NCBI RefSeq assembly: GCF_900168125.1
Contig: NZ_FUZF01000001.1
Location: 248,001 to 312,000, forward strand
Source of the DNA: Sphingobacterium nematocida
GTDB lineage: Bacteria; Bacteroidota; Bacteroidia; Sphingobacteriales; Sphingobacteriaceae
Direction: 5' to 3'
Length of the DNA: 64,000 bases
In this document: positions 17,432-27,857 of the stretch, piece after piece
Position numbering within the stretch: the first letter of the stretch is position 1
Layout: each line of letters starts with the position of its first letter
Made by a program: the position numbers and the translations under genes
The notes under the pieces: model-generated
Told to the model about the DNA's origin: nothing
Database searches by the model: none
The model's input: only the letters and a program-made list of their open reading frames with translations

Positions 17432-18436
17432 TTATTTAATGATGACTACCGAATCCTTTATCTCATACTCAAATGGATACGCAATACTCATTACACGTAG
17501 GAGTTCTTGCAATTTAACATTCGATATATTACCCGTGTACAGCCTTTTTGCTACTTCCGGATTCTCAAACACGAACTCCTTTCTATAACGTTCTTTCAGC
17601 CGGATGGCCAAATCCTTAAAAGCAATTTTGCTAAAGACCAAACTATCCTGATAAAGCTGTCGTGCTGCGACCAGTTCTTGAGGACTTAACGTATCTACGC
17701 GTATATCCCGGGTGCGGCTGGCACCTGACTTCCAGGATACTTTCTGATTAGGCAAGATAGACAGCACCTGTGCCGGGTCTTTTTTGTTGATCAGCTCTAC
17801 TTTACCGTGGTACAAAGTCAACTCTTTCTGATCGCTGTCGTCGTGTTGCTGGATATCAAACAAAGTGCCCTTTACGACAGCTTCCCAGGTTCCTAAATCA
17901 ATATGCATAGGTTTGGCGGCATTTTTCACCACATCAAAACGCGCACTACCTTTCAGGCTGGCCATTCGCTCCAGCCGACCAAAAGCTTCGTTGTAGCGCA
18001 GTGTCGCCCCCCGACTTAAGATCACCGAGGTACCGTCGTCCAAGGTCAACCAATAATTCTTATCAGAACTCAATACCTCTTGATAGGCAGACTGTTCTCC
18101 ATCAGAACCAAAGCTATTTTTTTCAGCAAGGTAATTCCACAGTAAGAACAGTGACAGGCAGGCAGCGACCAGGGCCGTTGCTCTCCAGATAACAAACCTG
18201 GATTTCTTCGGGGGCGCTGCATCGCCCAGACGCAGGCTTAATTTTTGAAAATGTAATTCCTGCTCCTTATCCGCGACATTCGGTTCCTCGTATGCAAAGA
18301 AATCCTCCAGTTGTTCGACAACGGGAACATAAGCGTTATGACTGTTTAAATAGATATCAAAAGCAATCTGCTCCTCGCGATCCAGTCCATCCGCGACTTT
18401 TTTTGATAATAATCTTAAAAATTCTTCCTTTTCCAT
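17432..18436 (-). CDS. FecR-type anti-sigma factor
   Basis: A 334-residue single-pass inner-membrane regulator. The N-terminal cytoplasmic part (1-80) binds sigma. The transmembrane helix is at about 83-103 (VIWRATALVAACLSLFLLWN). The FecR domain lies at about 120-225, with LDDGTSVILSRGATLRYN and ARFDVVKNAAKPMHI. A C-terminal DUF4974-type domain (about 260-334) should contact the STN domain of the receptor. It lies 9 bases after the sigma gene stop and 23 bases before the receptor gene, a standard cell-surface signalling triplet. Confidence 0.93.
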   Translation of the reverse strand: MEKEEFLRLLSKKVADGLDREEQIAFDIYLNSHNAYVPVVEQLEDFFAYEEPNVADKEQELHFQKLSLRLGDAAPPKKSRFVIWRATALVAACLSLFLLWNYLAEKNSFGSDGEQSAYQEVLSSDKNYWLTLDDGTSVILSRGATLRYNEAFGRLERMASLKGSARFDVVKNAAKPMHIDLGTWEAVVKGTLFDIQQHDDSDQKELTLYHGKVELINKKDPAQVLSILPNQKVSWKSGASRTRDIRVDTLSPQELVAARQLYQDSLVFSKIAFKDLAIRLKERYRKEFVFENPEVAKRLYTGNISNVKLQELLRVMSIAYPFEYEIKDSVVIIK

Positions 18437-18445
18437 GATAACACA

Positions 18446-19054
18446 TTAAAAAAATAGGCTAAACAGACTCCGTCCTCTTCGTTTGGGAGACACATCTTTA
18501 TCCAAATAAAGCTCGATGATCGTTGTCAGCTGTTTCACCGCCTTATACAAATGGTTCTCGACTGTCCGAAGCGATATTTCCAACAGATCAGCGACATCCT
18601 TGCTTTTCATCCCCTGCTCTTTAATCAAGGTAAATACCAGTCGCCGCTGTTCGGGCAACGAATCAACAGCCGTAGTCAAAAGCTGCATCAATTCCTTATG
18701 CTGCAGCAGGTCTTCCGGACTATCGGCGGCCCCTCCCTCTATCTCCCTATCCAACAACTCCGTTGCACCTACTTCACGTTGTTCTCTACGTAATATATTG
18801 AGGCAAATATTTTTGAGCGAGCGGAATATATAAAACTGTGGATGTGTCACTTTTCCCAATTGCTCTTTCCGGGTCCACAACTTGATAAATAGATCGGATG
18901 TGGCCTCTTCGGCTAGTTCCCTAGATTTTAACAAGCTGTAAGCATAGGCATGCAAAGACGAATACAAAAGCCGATGCAGCTGCTCGAAGGCCAGTCTATC
19001 CGCAGCTTCAATACGGCCAAACAACGTCAATAATCGTTTTTCTTTTGTATACAT
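18446..19054 (-). CDS. ECF RNA polymerase sigma factor
   Basis: A 202-residue sigma-70 family protein of the ECF group found with FecR in Bacteroidota. Region 2 spans about 18-85 (AEEATSDLFIKLWTRKEQLG), and region 4 spans about 125-180 with a helix-turn-helix (MKSKDVADLLEISLRTVENH). It should direct transcription of the downstream FecR and receptor genes once released by FecR. It is divergent from an aldo/keto reductase gene across a 177-base gap that holds both promoters. The C-terminal extension after region 4 is basic and short. Confidence 0.94.
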   Translation of the reverse strand: MYTKEKRLLTLFGRIEAADRLAFEQLHRLLYSSLHAYAYSLLKSRELAEEATSDLFIKLWTRKEQLGKVTHPQFYIFRSLKNICLNILRREQREVGATELLDREIEGGAADSPEDLLQHKELMQLLTTAVDSLPEQRRLVFTLIKEQGMKSKDVADLLEISLRTVENHLYKAVKQLTTIIELYLDKDVSPKRRGRSLFSLFF

Positions 19055-19231
19055 ATCCTTATCAGGTATAATTGTCCTAAAATACTATAATATTCCCCGC
19101 TTACTGATAGCCCCTCGTAAATAGTATTGCTTTCTATTAAAGACACGGCTTTTTGCAAACTTACTCACTCCTTAAAAAAATAAATTTAAAATGCTCCTTT
19201 TTGTATCTTGCGGTAGCAAACGTACAATAAA

Positions 19232-20218
19232 ATGGAATTTAGCGCAGAAAGATATTCAACAACAGCCTATCGCCGCTGTGGACACAGTGGTATTCTCTTG
19301 CCGGCACTGTCCTTGGGTCTATGGCAAAATTTTGGTGATATAGATGACCCCTCGATCTTTAAGGAGACTTTGATAACGGCCTTTGACAATGGCATAACCC
19401 ACTTTGACTTGGCCAACAATTATGGCCCGCCTCCGGGTTCTGCGGAACGTAATTTTGGAAAAATATTAAAAGATAATTTCAGCGGATATCGGGATGAACT
19501 CCTGATCTCTACGAAAGCCGGGTACACCATGTGGGATGGCCCTTACGGCGATTGGGGAAGTAAAAAGTATTTAGTTTCCAGTCTCGATCAAAGTCTTAAG
19601 CGACTGGATTTAGATTATGTAGACATATTCTATCACCATAGACCAGATCCTTTGACGCCATTAGAAGAGACCATGGCTGCCCTTGATCTGCTCGTGCGAC
19701 AAGGAAAAGCGTTGTACGTTGGTCTGTCCAACTACCCTCCCGATCAAGCAAAAAAAGCAATAGATTTACTACGGTCTTTGGGTACGCCATGTCTAATACA
19801 TCAACCCAAGTACTCGATGCTCGTACGGACACCTGAGGAAGGCTTGCTCGATGTACTACAGGAGGAAGGTGTAGGCTGCATCGCCTTTTCGCCACTTGCC
19901 CAAGGTCTTTTGACCAACAAATACCTTAAAGGAATACCCGGTGATTCCCGAGCTGCACGCGAACATTTTCTCAAAACTTCTAATATTACTCCAGATTTAA
20001 TTGAGAAACTTACGAAGCTGAACGAACTGGCAACCGCCCGTGGACAATCGCTGGCTCAAATGGCGCTTTCCTGGATTCTAAAAGATGAAAGAGTAACGTC
20101 GGTATTAGTAGGTGCCCGAAATAGAGAACAGTTGTTAGACTCTTTGGAAAGTCTGAAAAACATCCAATTTGATGACGAGGAACTCCGTAAAATTGAGGAG
20201 ATATTGCGTGAAGAATAA
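19232..20218 (+). CDS. mgrA: aldo/keto reductase, L-glyceraldehyde 3-phosphate reductase type
   Basis: A 328-residue cytosolic NADPH-dependent reductase. The catalytic tetrad can be placed at Asp59, Tyr64 (FDLANNYGPPPGSAERNFG), Lys95 (STKAGY) and His135 or His136. The AERNFG motif and the WDGPYGDWGSKKY block are characteristic of the YghZ/MgrA subgroup, which reduces L-glyceraldehyde 3-phosphate and detoxifies aldehydes such as methylglyoxal. Length is normal. It stands alone, divergent from the sigma gene, and ends in a bidirectional terminator shared with the phospholipase operon. A candidate -7 element (TATCTTGC at 19204-19211) is only a partial match. Confidence 0.92.
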   Translation: MEFSAERYSTTAYRRCGHSGILLPALSLGLWQNFGDIDDPSIFKETLITAFDNGITHFDLANNYGPPPGSAERNFGKILKDNFSGYRDELLISTKAGYTMWDGPYGDWGSKKYLVSSLDQSLKRLDLDYVDIFYHHRPDPLTPLEETMAALDLLVRQGKALYVGLSNYPPDQAKKAIDLLRSLGTPCLIHQPKYSMLVRTPEEGLLDVLQEEGVGCIAFSPLAQGLLTNKYLKGIPGDSRAAREHFLKTSNITPDLIEKLTKLNELATARGQSLAQMALSWILKDERVTSVLVGARNREQLLDSLESLKNIQFDDEELRKIEEILREE

Positions 20219-20269
20219 GTATCGGTAATCATTCAAACATGTCTGAGGATTAGCACCTCAGACATGTTT
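20219..20269. terminator. bidirectional terminator, copy A of a dispersed 51-base hairpin repeat
   Basis: A 14-bp perfect stem (AAACATGTCTGAGG and its complement) with a 7-base loop occupies 20235-20269. It is 17 bases after the aldo/keto reductase stop and about 45 bases past the phospholipase C stop on the other strand. The left flank GTATCGGTAATCATTC recurs beside the hairpin at 30082-30116, so hairpin and flank together form a repeat. Confidence 0.85.
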
Positions 20270-20314
20270 ACAGCGGCGCGTTCTACATGTTGCTTGCGCG
20301 CCTTTCCAACCCTC

Positions 20315-22792
20315 TTAAGCCATCTGTGGATCGGTTTTCGAAGCCTTACCGATCTCGACCCGCCCAGCAAACTGCTCTGAAAAACCAGCACAGTCTTTAC
20401 AGCTCACCTGCACATCATACCATTGGTATTGTCTGTCGGTATCCCAGACTACGGTCTTGTGCGCACCTGCCTGCAGTCGTACCAGCTTTGCCTGCTGCCC
20501 GTAGCTTAGATCTTCCAAACGTAATTCCAGCTCCGTCTTACCTCTATTTTCGAGATGTAACAACAAGCGACCCGTTAATTCCTTCGACCGCTTACGCTCA
20601 TAATCGCAGTGTATACTGACCAATGGATTCTTATCACTTCCTTTGAACAAGCGATAGAAGCCATTCGGGCCATACACGGCAAGCTTATAGCTGTTTAATT
20701 TGAAGTTCCCTATCGACCATGAATCAGCAACGTTATCAGCCGCACGTACCGCATAATTTCTAGATCCACCCTTTTCACCCAAGTATTCGGTCTCACTATA
20801 GATGGTAAATGGTGCCCCTACCGATGCTTTGCCAAACACTTCCTGTCCAGCCTTCATTGCAATGCTGTAAGCCCCTTTCGCAGCGTCCCACGTTCCATCC
20901 ACGTATAGTTCGTAAGGCAGACTACAAGAGTCACTCATGCCGGCCTCCTGTTTTGGAAAATAGGGCGATCGCCTCGGCGTCTTATCCATCAAACCGATCT
21001 CCGAGTCTGACAATGCATGGAATCCTTTGGGGTTTTCCTTAAACTTCGCCTGATGTATACTTTCCATAAAAGGCGTCTTCTCTAAAAAAGCCGGCTTGGC
21101 GATCGCCTCTCCATTATAAGGTCTAAAAGCAGAAGTTAAGTCTCCACAGACCGTACGACGCCAGCTTGTAATATTATCCTCTCTCACAGGTTTGCCCGTC
21201 TTATGGCTTATAAAGGACTCCAAAAATTGCAAAGGCGACGTATGGTCAAAGACCTGCGAATTGACCCAGCCCCCTCTAGACCAAGGTGAAGCAATCACCA
21301 TAGGCACCCGGTAGCCGAGACCGATACTACTTTCCCGCCCACTTTCCGGATAATACTGCTCTTCTCTTTTCACATATTCCAATCGGGCGTCGATACCATC
21401 AGATACCTTACCCGAATCCCCTACATAAGGATTAGGCGCGACAAAGGGTGCTACATGATCAAAATAACCATCGTTCTCGTCATAGGTCAATATGAATATT
21501 GTTTTCTTCCAGACTTCAGGGTTCTTGGTAAGAATATCCATCACCTCACTCACGTACCAGGCTCCAAACCAGGGCGAATCCGGGTGATCCGAAAACAACT
21601 GTGGTGCAGCCAACCAGGATACGGTGGGAAGTTTGCCGTTGTTGACATCTTGTCGAAACTGATATAAAATATCGCCTTTCGGAATCATCAATTCCCGCTC
21701 AGTGTCCCCATCCTTATAACGCATACTTTCCAGCTCCATATAGTCCGGATCCCCACTATTATTGACTAGCGCCCGCCGGTGTATTTCTTTGGTATAGGCA
21801 TCTAGCTTTTCAAAATTAGCCTCCGTATACTGCTCCTGCTCTATAGTGCAAGTCTCCAGTCTCTTCGTCAGTTTATCGAACTCATCACCAGAAGTGATCC
21901 CCGCCACTTTCAATTTCTTCAAGTCCTCTTCCAGTTGCTTTCGGCGCGATGCTAATAGATCCCGGTACCGTTTGCTGTATTTGACCGCATACTGCGGAAA
22001 ATACTCCATCACATTACAGCCAAAATTGCCCAGCCAGCTATTGGCCTGTCCGCTGTAACCCGCACTGCTTGACGATATCTCATTCTGGTATATTTTCCAT
22101 TCTACCCCGGCATCCGATAAGCGTTCCGGAAATGTCTTCCATTTTGCCTTACCACTAAACTCCGAATCTCCATTCCATACCAGCGCATTGTCTTTCCGGT
22201 TTTCCCGGATATTTCCTGTCCAGAAGTAAAGCCGATTTGGATTTGTCCCGGTCAAACTGGAACAAAAGTGCTGGTCGCACACCGTAAAAGCATCCGCCAG
22301 CGAATAGTAAAAAGGGATATCTTCACGCGTATAGTATCCCATTGTTAAGGGCATATCCGCAAACTCTTTAACGCCAGAACGCTTGAATTCCAACCAACGG
22401 TCCATCTTACCCTGATTACGTGCATCGGTCTGATCCGTCCAGTTGTGCGGTAGGCAACCCATCCAGGTTACCTTTGAATCTTTAATGTCCAATCGAAACG
22501 GCGCATAGGTCGTATCGTCGGGTTGAGATTGCATCCACACCCTACGTCCATTGGGCTGACGGATAGCTCTTGGATCGTTAAATCCTCTTACCCCCTTCAA
22601 TGTACCAAAAGCATGATCAAATGACCTGTTCTCCTGCATCAGTAATACGACATGCTCCGCATCTAAAAAAGTACTGCCCAGCTTTGGATCTATAGCCATC
22701 GCTTTAGCAATCGAATCCGGTAGCAGCTGAGACAGGGATACGCCCCCCGTTAGCATGGCTACCTTTTTCAAAAATTCTCTTCTATTATCCAT
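20315..22792 (-). CDS. phospholipase C, phosphocholine-specific type
   Basis: An 825-residue secreted phosphoesterase of the non-haemolytic/phosphocholine-specific phospholipase C family, which releases phosphocholine from phosphatidylcholine or sphingomyelin. The N-terminus carries a Tat-type signal (NRREFLKK, then a hydrophobic stretch). The catalytic domain shows VVLLMQENRSFDHAFGTLKG and LTYDENDGYFDHVAPF, and the C-terminal third has two small beta domains usual in the family. The length is normal. It follows a susD gene by 26 bases on the same strand, so it is most probably the last gene of the sigma-FecR-SusC-SusD operon, linking this enzyme with an outer-membrane importer. Confidence 0.95.
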   Translation of the reverse strand: MDNRREFLKKVAMLTGGVSLSQLLPDSIAKAMAIDPKLGSTFLDAEHVVLLMQENRSFDHAFGTLKGVRGFNDPRAIRQPNGRRVWMQSQPDDTTYAPFRLDIKDSKVTWMGCLPHNWTDQTDARNQGKMDRWLEFKRSGVKEFADMPLTMGYYTREDIPFYYSLADAFTVCDQHFCSSLTGTNPNRLYFWTGNIRENRKDNALVWNGDSEFSGKAKWKTFPERLSDAGVEWKIYQNEISSSSAGYSGQANSWLGNFGCNVMEYFPQYAVKYSKRYRDLLASRRKQLEEDLKKLKVAGITSGDEFDKLTKRLETCTIEQEQYTEANFEKLDAYTKEIHRRALVNNSGDPDYMELESMRYKDGDTERELMIPKGDILYQFRQDVNNGKLPTVSWLAAPQLFSDHPDSPWFGAWYVSEVMDILTKNPEVWKKTIFILTYDENDGYFDHVAPFVAPNPYVGDSGKVSDGIDARLEYVKREEQYYPESGRESSIGLGYRVPMVIASPWSRGGWVNSQVFDHTSPLQFLESFISHKTGKPVREDNITSWRRTVCGDLTSAFRPYNGEAIAKPAFLEKTPFMESIHQAKFKENPKGFHALSDSEIGLMDKTPRRSPYFPKQEAGMSDSCSLPYELYVDGTWDAAKGAYSIAMKAGQEVFGKASVGAPFTIYSETEYLGEKGGSRNYAVRAADNVADSWSIGNFKLNSYKLAVYGPNGFYRLFKGSDKNPLVSIHCDYERKRSKELTGRLLLHLENRGKTELELRLEDLSYGQQAKLVRLQAGAHKTVVWDTDRQYQWYDVQVSCKDCAGFSEQFAGRVEIGKASKTDPQMA

Positions 22793-22818
22793 TTATAATC
22801 CCGTAAAATATAAGCTAT

Positions 22819-24258
22819 CTATTTGATTAACCACATACTGGCGTTAGTATCATCCCCTTCAGGGTATTGTCTTTTTATCGCTTCATTCAGGTTTACTTCA
22901 TTTAGCTGAACCTCCGTCAACGGATACTGCCAACGTTTTGGCACCCGTCCCCCATTTAGTGTACCTGGGCCAACACGCAACACTGGGACTCCCGTGCGCC
23001 TTTGCTCATAAAAAGGTTCCCATCCCGAATTCATATAAAAGGAAATATATTTCTGTATCCATATTTTATTCAACACATCGGTTCCGTTCAATGCGACTAA
23101 AGGTTCCGCCAGATAAGTGGTTACACGAGCTGCGTTGATGCCGTAAAATGCCATCGACGCTGTAACAGCTTGCTTATAATGTGCTTCTAGATCGCCTGTA
23201 ATCCATCCGCGTTGAATCGCTTCTGCAATTATAAATTCCTGTTCCGCATAGCTCAGGAATATCATCGGTTCATTGACGGGATTCTTGAGGTCAACATAGC
23301 GACGGGCGATTAAAGAAGAGCCTGCTGCTGTACTCTGTTGGTCCGCTGGCGACAAACCTGCGTCCACACCCTTATAGTTTTCAAACACACCTGCAGTCTT
23401 GCCTGCTATAGGCTCGCCAAATGAAAACAGACGCGGATCCCGACGTAGTTGCAGCATTTCTACAAAGGAGGCCTCCAGTGAAACCAGCGTCGTAACGCTC
23501 AAATGCCCCGCAGTAGGATAGTAATTGGAAGGATCGGAGTTATTAAATACCAACTGCCCATTGTCCGTATTACTTGTCATTAATGGATAGCCGGCCGGAT
23601 CGTCGATTATTTGCTTGAACTGCTCTCTTACGTTAATCTTTGTCTGCCCGTCTTTTTTAGAAAGATGCATCAATATTCTTAAACGGAAAGCATTGACCAG
23701 CTTTTTCCATTTCAAGATATCACCTTTATAAATAATATCTCCATCAACAATACCGTTTTCGGTCTGCAGCAGCTTGTTAGCCTCCTCTAGCTCGACCAAT
23801 ACGTCAGCGTAAACATCCTCTTGGGTATCGTATTTGGGTTGATTATTTGCTTCACCCAGCAATGATTCGGAATACGGTATATCTCCAAATGTCTCCGTTA
23901 GTTTTGTAAAATAAATCGCTCGGAACAACTTGGCTATCCCCTGATAGTTTTTATTATCCGACGCCAGCTCTGCCATCTTCTTCACCTGCGTAAGACTCGT
24001 AAAACCAGCAAACCCGCTCCTGTTCCAGTTGTAATTAACCGATTCGCTAGGTCGCTCATAATACGTCAAATGACGGGAGGCATAAGCTGCATTGATCGGA
24101 TTATTATTGAATATATTCTGACAGATGGAAGCCATCAATAATGCCGGTGTCGCATTGGTTGGTTTGTTCGGATTATCTTGGTAATAATCGAACTTCTGAC
24201 AGCCCAATAGCGAGAAAAGCATTAGAATTACCCCTATGTATATATAGTTATTTTTCAT
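22819..24258 (-). CDS. SusD/RagB-like outer-membrane lipoprotein (SusD-like 2 type)
   Basis: A 479-residue surface lipoprotein. The lipobox LLGC has the lipidated Cys at residue 20. The body shows the tetratricopeptide-type helices of SusD proteins and the typical end GGRVPKRWQYPLTEVQLNEV, matching the 'SusD-like 2' subgroup rather than starch SusD. It should form the lid over the SusC barrel encoded 10 bases upstream and bind the nutrient. The phospholipase C gene comes next. The ligand may therefore be a lipid, phosphocholine or another organic phosphate, which is inference from context only. Confidence 0.93.
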   Translation of the reverse strand: MKNNYIYIGVILMLFSLLGCQKFDYYQDNPNKPTNATPALLMASICQNIFNNNPINAAYASRHLTYYERPSESVNYNWNRSGFAGFTSLTQVKKMAELASDNKNYQGIAKLFRAIYFTKLTETFGDIPYSESLLGEANNQPKYDTQEDVYADVLVELEEANKLLQTENGIVDGDIIYKGDILKWKKLVNAFRLRILMHLSKKDGQTKINVREQFKQIIDDPAGYPLMTSNTDNGQLVFNNSDPSNYYPTAGHLSVTTLVSLEASFVEMLQLRRDPRLFSFGEPIAGKTAGVFENYKGVDAGLSPADQQSTAAGSSLIARRYVDLKNPVNEPMIFLSYAEQEFIIAEAIQRGWITGDLEAHYKQAVTASMAFYGINAARVTTYLAEPLVALNGTDVLNKIWIQKYISFYMNSGWEPFYEQRRTGVPVLRVGPGTLNGGRVPKRWQYPLTEVQLNEVNLNEAIKRQYPEGDDTNASMWLIK

Positions 24259-24268
24259 GTCGCAAGGA

Positions 24269-27200
24269 TTAAAATTTAAGATTTAGATTAAAACCTATAT
24301 TCCTGGTCGTAGGTTCGGCCAGTTGAAGATCCGTATAGCCTTCTGGATCCATATAAGGCACTTTGGACCACATCAGAAGATTTCGACCTACCAATGAAAA
24401 ACTAGCGCTCTTAAATGGTGTCTTTGTAATCAATCTATTGGGTACATTATAGCTCAATGTAACCTCCCTTAGTTTTACAAAAGTACGATCATACAAGGTG
24501 GATTCAACTATACCGTTTGCATATTTGGCAAAGATATAATCCACGTAATTGGCAGCAGTGGTATTCTCTTCAAATGTACGCGTATCACTCGTGGTATTAC
24601 CTTGCGCATCGTAAGTAACATTACCCCCCGTCTGCGTTACACCTCCGCCTACATAAGTCTTTTGCCCCAGGTAGGCATCGTCCCGATAACTGTTGGCCGT
24701 GTTTGGATGCATACCGCCTTCATACATCTTGGCCTCTAGCCCATTGTACATCTTACCTCCTATGCGTCCGTCGATGGCAAATGAAAATCCAAAGTCCCTG
24801 TATTGAAAATTGTTTTGAAAGCCAAATTCCCAATCAGGTAGCGTATGTCCTAGATTGACGACCTGATTTATATATTGCGGGATACCATTTTCGTGCACGA
24901 TCTGCCCATCTGCAGACCGCTGCCAGGCCCAGCCTCTGAAGGCATCCTTACGTTCGCCAACCCGTACACCTTCCCGTATTTCCTCTCCACCATGGTATTC
25001 CAGTACCGTAGTGCGCAATTTCGAATAATTAAAGGTGGTGTTCCATCGGAAATTATCATTCTGAACAGGTGTACCACTCAGTACCAGTTCTATTCCGCGA
25101 CGACGATCCTTGTCTCCGTTCAACAGCATCTGAGTATAACCCGAAGCCTCCGACATCGGCACATATACGACATTATTGGTCAGGTCGTAATTAAAGAACG
25201 TAAAATCTAAGCCTAAGCGATTTTCCAAAAAGTGTAACTCCGCACCGTACTCTTGCGATATGGTTTTATTCGGCTTCAACCCCGGAGAGATAAGTGTTGA
25301 TGGCAACGACAATGAAGGCGTTCCATCCCAACGGCTACCAACATTATAAGTTAGCAAATTACTATACGCAGCCACATCTGTCGTAGCATCTGTCACGGCA
25401 CCACGCAGTTTGAACAAGGATATCGCATCCGGCAAGTTGATCATCTGAGAGACCATCAAGCTTAATGCAGCCGAAGGATAAAAGTATGAATGATTTGGAG
25501 CTTGTAGTGCCGATGTCCAGTCATTACGTCCCGTGATACTCAACGTTGCCATATTCTTGTAATCCAAATCTATATAACCGTACAATCCGTACACCTGTTT
25601 TTCAACCCGTTGATTGGTGGATCGGACCGGATCTCTAGAATTATCTAGGTTATACCATCCAGGTACAGACAAGCCTCCTGTAGTACGGGATTCCAACTGA
25701 CTATACTGATCCAAACGTGTACTGGCTCCAACACTAGCTGTCAAATTGAAAGACGGCGTTATTTTTTTATCGTATGTCAAAAGTGCATCACTCACAAAAC
25801 GCATTCTATTATTCCGATCTACCGAATAGTTACCATAAGGAGCTGCGTCTGTCCCATAGTTAATATAACTGTACGGGATCTTCGATTCACTATTGGCAAA
25901 ATTAGTTGTCACACCGCTACGTACCATAAACTTCAGGTCATCATTGAATGTATAGGTCAAGTTGCCCTGTGCTACAATAACATCGTTGCTGTAAGCCCGT
26001 TCCTTTTCATAGGCCAGAAACCAAGGGTTATTGTACCAACTGTAGTTATAAGTAAGCTGTTCTAACCCCTCCCGACCGGGTTTCCAATATTGTCTCAGAT
26101 CCCGGATATCCACTTCCGATCCCATCCAAAGAATGATATTATACAAGTAATTATCCGGTGAATATCCGCTATTCGGATAGTTTGGCGAGTAGTGTTTATT
26201 ATAAGACAATGTAGCTTCAGCATCCAATTTACTATTGATCTTCAACTTACCACCGAGATTCAGTGTGGTCGAATTTAACTTCGTATTGGGTACCTGTCCA
26301 CGCTGGTACATATGAGAAACGGATATACGGTAATCCGTCCGATCGCCCGTACCAGCGACACTTAGGTTATGTGTCGTTATCAATCCATTATTTAAGAAAT
26401 TCTTCAGATTATCCTCACCACGCTCGACCCAAGGCAAAGGAACCAGTTTATTCGTGGTCATATCCAACGGGCTATTGTATTGCGGTATCTCTACAAATCC
26501 ACTAGCTGTAGAAGGGTCTTTTTGATTCAGTTTAGGTCCCCACACATAACCGTAAGCATCATTCACCCCACCTCCTTTACCATCCACAAATGCATATTTA
26601 CCGTTAAAACCCATCCCATAGTCACGTTGCGTTTCAGGTATTCTTAAAAATCCAGCTTGAAACTGTGTACTGGAGTTGTATCCCAAATCGACACCTTTAT
26701 CTCCTCCCTTACCCTTCTTGGTCGTGATCATAATGGCACCATTTTGTGCTACCGAACCGTAGAGTGCCGACGACGCCGTACCTTTAAGGACGTTGATACT
26801 TTCGATATCATCTGCGCTTAGACTCCACATATCAAATCCATCGGGAGCAGGCACACCGTCGATTACGATTGTGGTCGCTGATCCGCGGAGGCTGATCCCT
26901 GGGTTTTCGAATAGTGTAGACTTGGACGAAATGCGCAGCCCCGCCACCTTACCGACCAGATTGGCCGCTACATTGGACTCCCGGGCTACATTCAGGCTCT
27001 CACCTTTTACTTCCTGCACCGCATAGGCTACTTTTCGCTTCTCCTTGCTAATGCCTAATGCCGTCACCACTACTTCTTCTACATCATTATTCGCCGGGGA
27101 TAGTTGTACCGAAAGATGTGCAGTGCCCGACACCGTCACCTCCTTACGCTCATACCCTAAATAGGAAAATACCAAAGTCGTGTTCATAGGTACGGAAAGG

Positions 27201-27679
27201 GTGAAATTACCATTTTGATCGGTGGTAGTTCCGGTCTTGCGATCAGCACGGCTTGCAACCGAAACGCCTGCCAAGGGAGCAGCGCCATCCGTGACCGTTC
27301 CAGAAACTTTTACCTGTACAATCTCCTCGGAACTATTATCCGCTTTTGAAACGGTAATCGTCCGTGCCATCTTTTTGTAGGTCAGTTTATGCGGTCCCAA
27401 AATGGCGAGAAGCACCTCGTCCAGCGGCTTGCCCGAAAATGATACATTCTTTAAATTTAGATTTTTGACCAGATCATTCGCATAAAAAAACTTATAATCC
27501 GTCTGTTTGGCAATATCTTTCAACACATGCTCTAAAGAGGCATTTTTTAAGGAAAGATTTATTGTCTGACCGTTACTATGCGCTTGCACAGTGAACGAAA
27601 AAATAAAAATCAATACAACCGTAAGTTTCATTTTTAGATAATTCATTTTTCGTATTGGCCCACAACAGGTTTTACCCAT
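24269..27679 (-). CDS. SusC/RagA-like TonB-linked outer-membrane transporter with STN domain
   Basis: A 1136-residue barrel of the SusC class. After the signal anchor (about 13-38) comes an STN domain (about 45-100), a carboxypeptidase-regulatory-like domain (about 122-205), the TonB box and plug (about 205-330, with VKGESLNVARESNVAANLVG) and the 22-strand barrel ending in NLNLKF. Two internal Met codons at residues 12 and 17 could be the true start. It pairs with the SusD gene 10 bases downstream. The STN domain implies control by the FecR and ECF sigma genes upstream. Transport is energised by TonB. Confidence 0.94.
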   Translation of the reverse strand: MGKTCCGPIRKMNYLKMKLTVVLIFIFSFTVQAHSNGQTINLSLKNASLEHVLKDIAKQTDYKFFYANDLVKNLNLKNVSFSGKPLDEVLLAILGPHKLTYKKMARTITVSKADNSSEEIVQVKVSGTVTDGAAPLAGVSVASRADRKTGTTTDQNGNFTLSVPMNTTLVFSYLGYERKEVTVSGTAHLSVQLSPANNDVEEVVVTALGISKEKRKVAYAVQEVKGESLNVARESNVAANLVGKVAGLRISSKSTLFENPGISLRGSATTIVIDGVPAPDGFDMWSLSADDIESINVLKGTASSALYGSVAQNGAIMITTKKGKGGDKGVDLGYNSSTQFQAGFLRIPETQRDYGMGFNGKYAFVDGKGGGVNDAYGYVWGPKLNQKDPSTASGFVEIPQYNSPLDMTTNKLVPLPWVERGEDNLKNFLNNGLITTHNLSVAGTGDRTDYRISVSHMYQRGQVPNTKLNSTTLNLGGKLKINSKLDAEATLSYNKHYSPNYPNSGYSPDNYLYNIILWMGSEVDIRDLRQYWKPGREGLEQLTYNYSWYNNPWFLAYEKERAYSNDVIVAQGNLTYTFNDDLKFMVRSGVTTNFANSESKIPYSYINYGTDAAPYGNYSVDRNNRMRFVSDALLTYDKKITPSFNLTASVGASTRLDQYSQLESRTTGGLSVPGWYNLDNSRDPVRSTNQRVEKQVYGLYGYIDLDYKNMATLSITGRNDWTSALQAPNHSYFYPSAALSLMVSQMINLPDAISLFKLRGAVTDATTDVAAYSNLLTYNVGSRWDGTPSLSLPSTLISPGLKPNKTISQEYGAELHFLENRLGLDFTFFNYDLTNNVVYVPMSEASGYTQMLLNGDKDRRRGIELVLSGTPVQNDNFRWNTTFNYSKLRTTVLEYHGGEEIREGVRVGERKDAFRGWAWQRSADGQIVHENGIPQYINQVVNLGHTLPDWEFGFQNNFQYRDFGFSFAIDGRIGGKMYNGLEAKMYEGGMHPNTANSYRDDAYLGQKTYVGGGVTQTGGNVTYDAQGNTTSDTRTFEENTTAANYVDYIFAKYANGIVESTLYDRTFVKLREVTLSYNVPNRLITKTPFKSASFSLVGRNLLMWSKVPYMDPEGYTDLQLAEPTTRNIGFNLNLKF

Positions 27680-27857
27680 TTGTTGTTTGCCGTAAGGGAA
27701 ATATTCAATAATTTTGAAATAAGAGTTTGTTTATTTTTTTGAACAACTATTTTTTGAACTTTAGGCGGGGATGTTGCAACCATCTCCGTCTTTTCATCAT
27801 CCTAATACACCGCTTTTCTGTTTTTTATCATAGGCAACTATTTTTCTGAAAATGTTT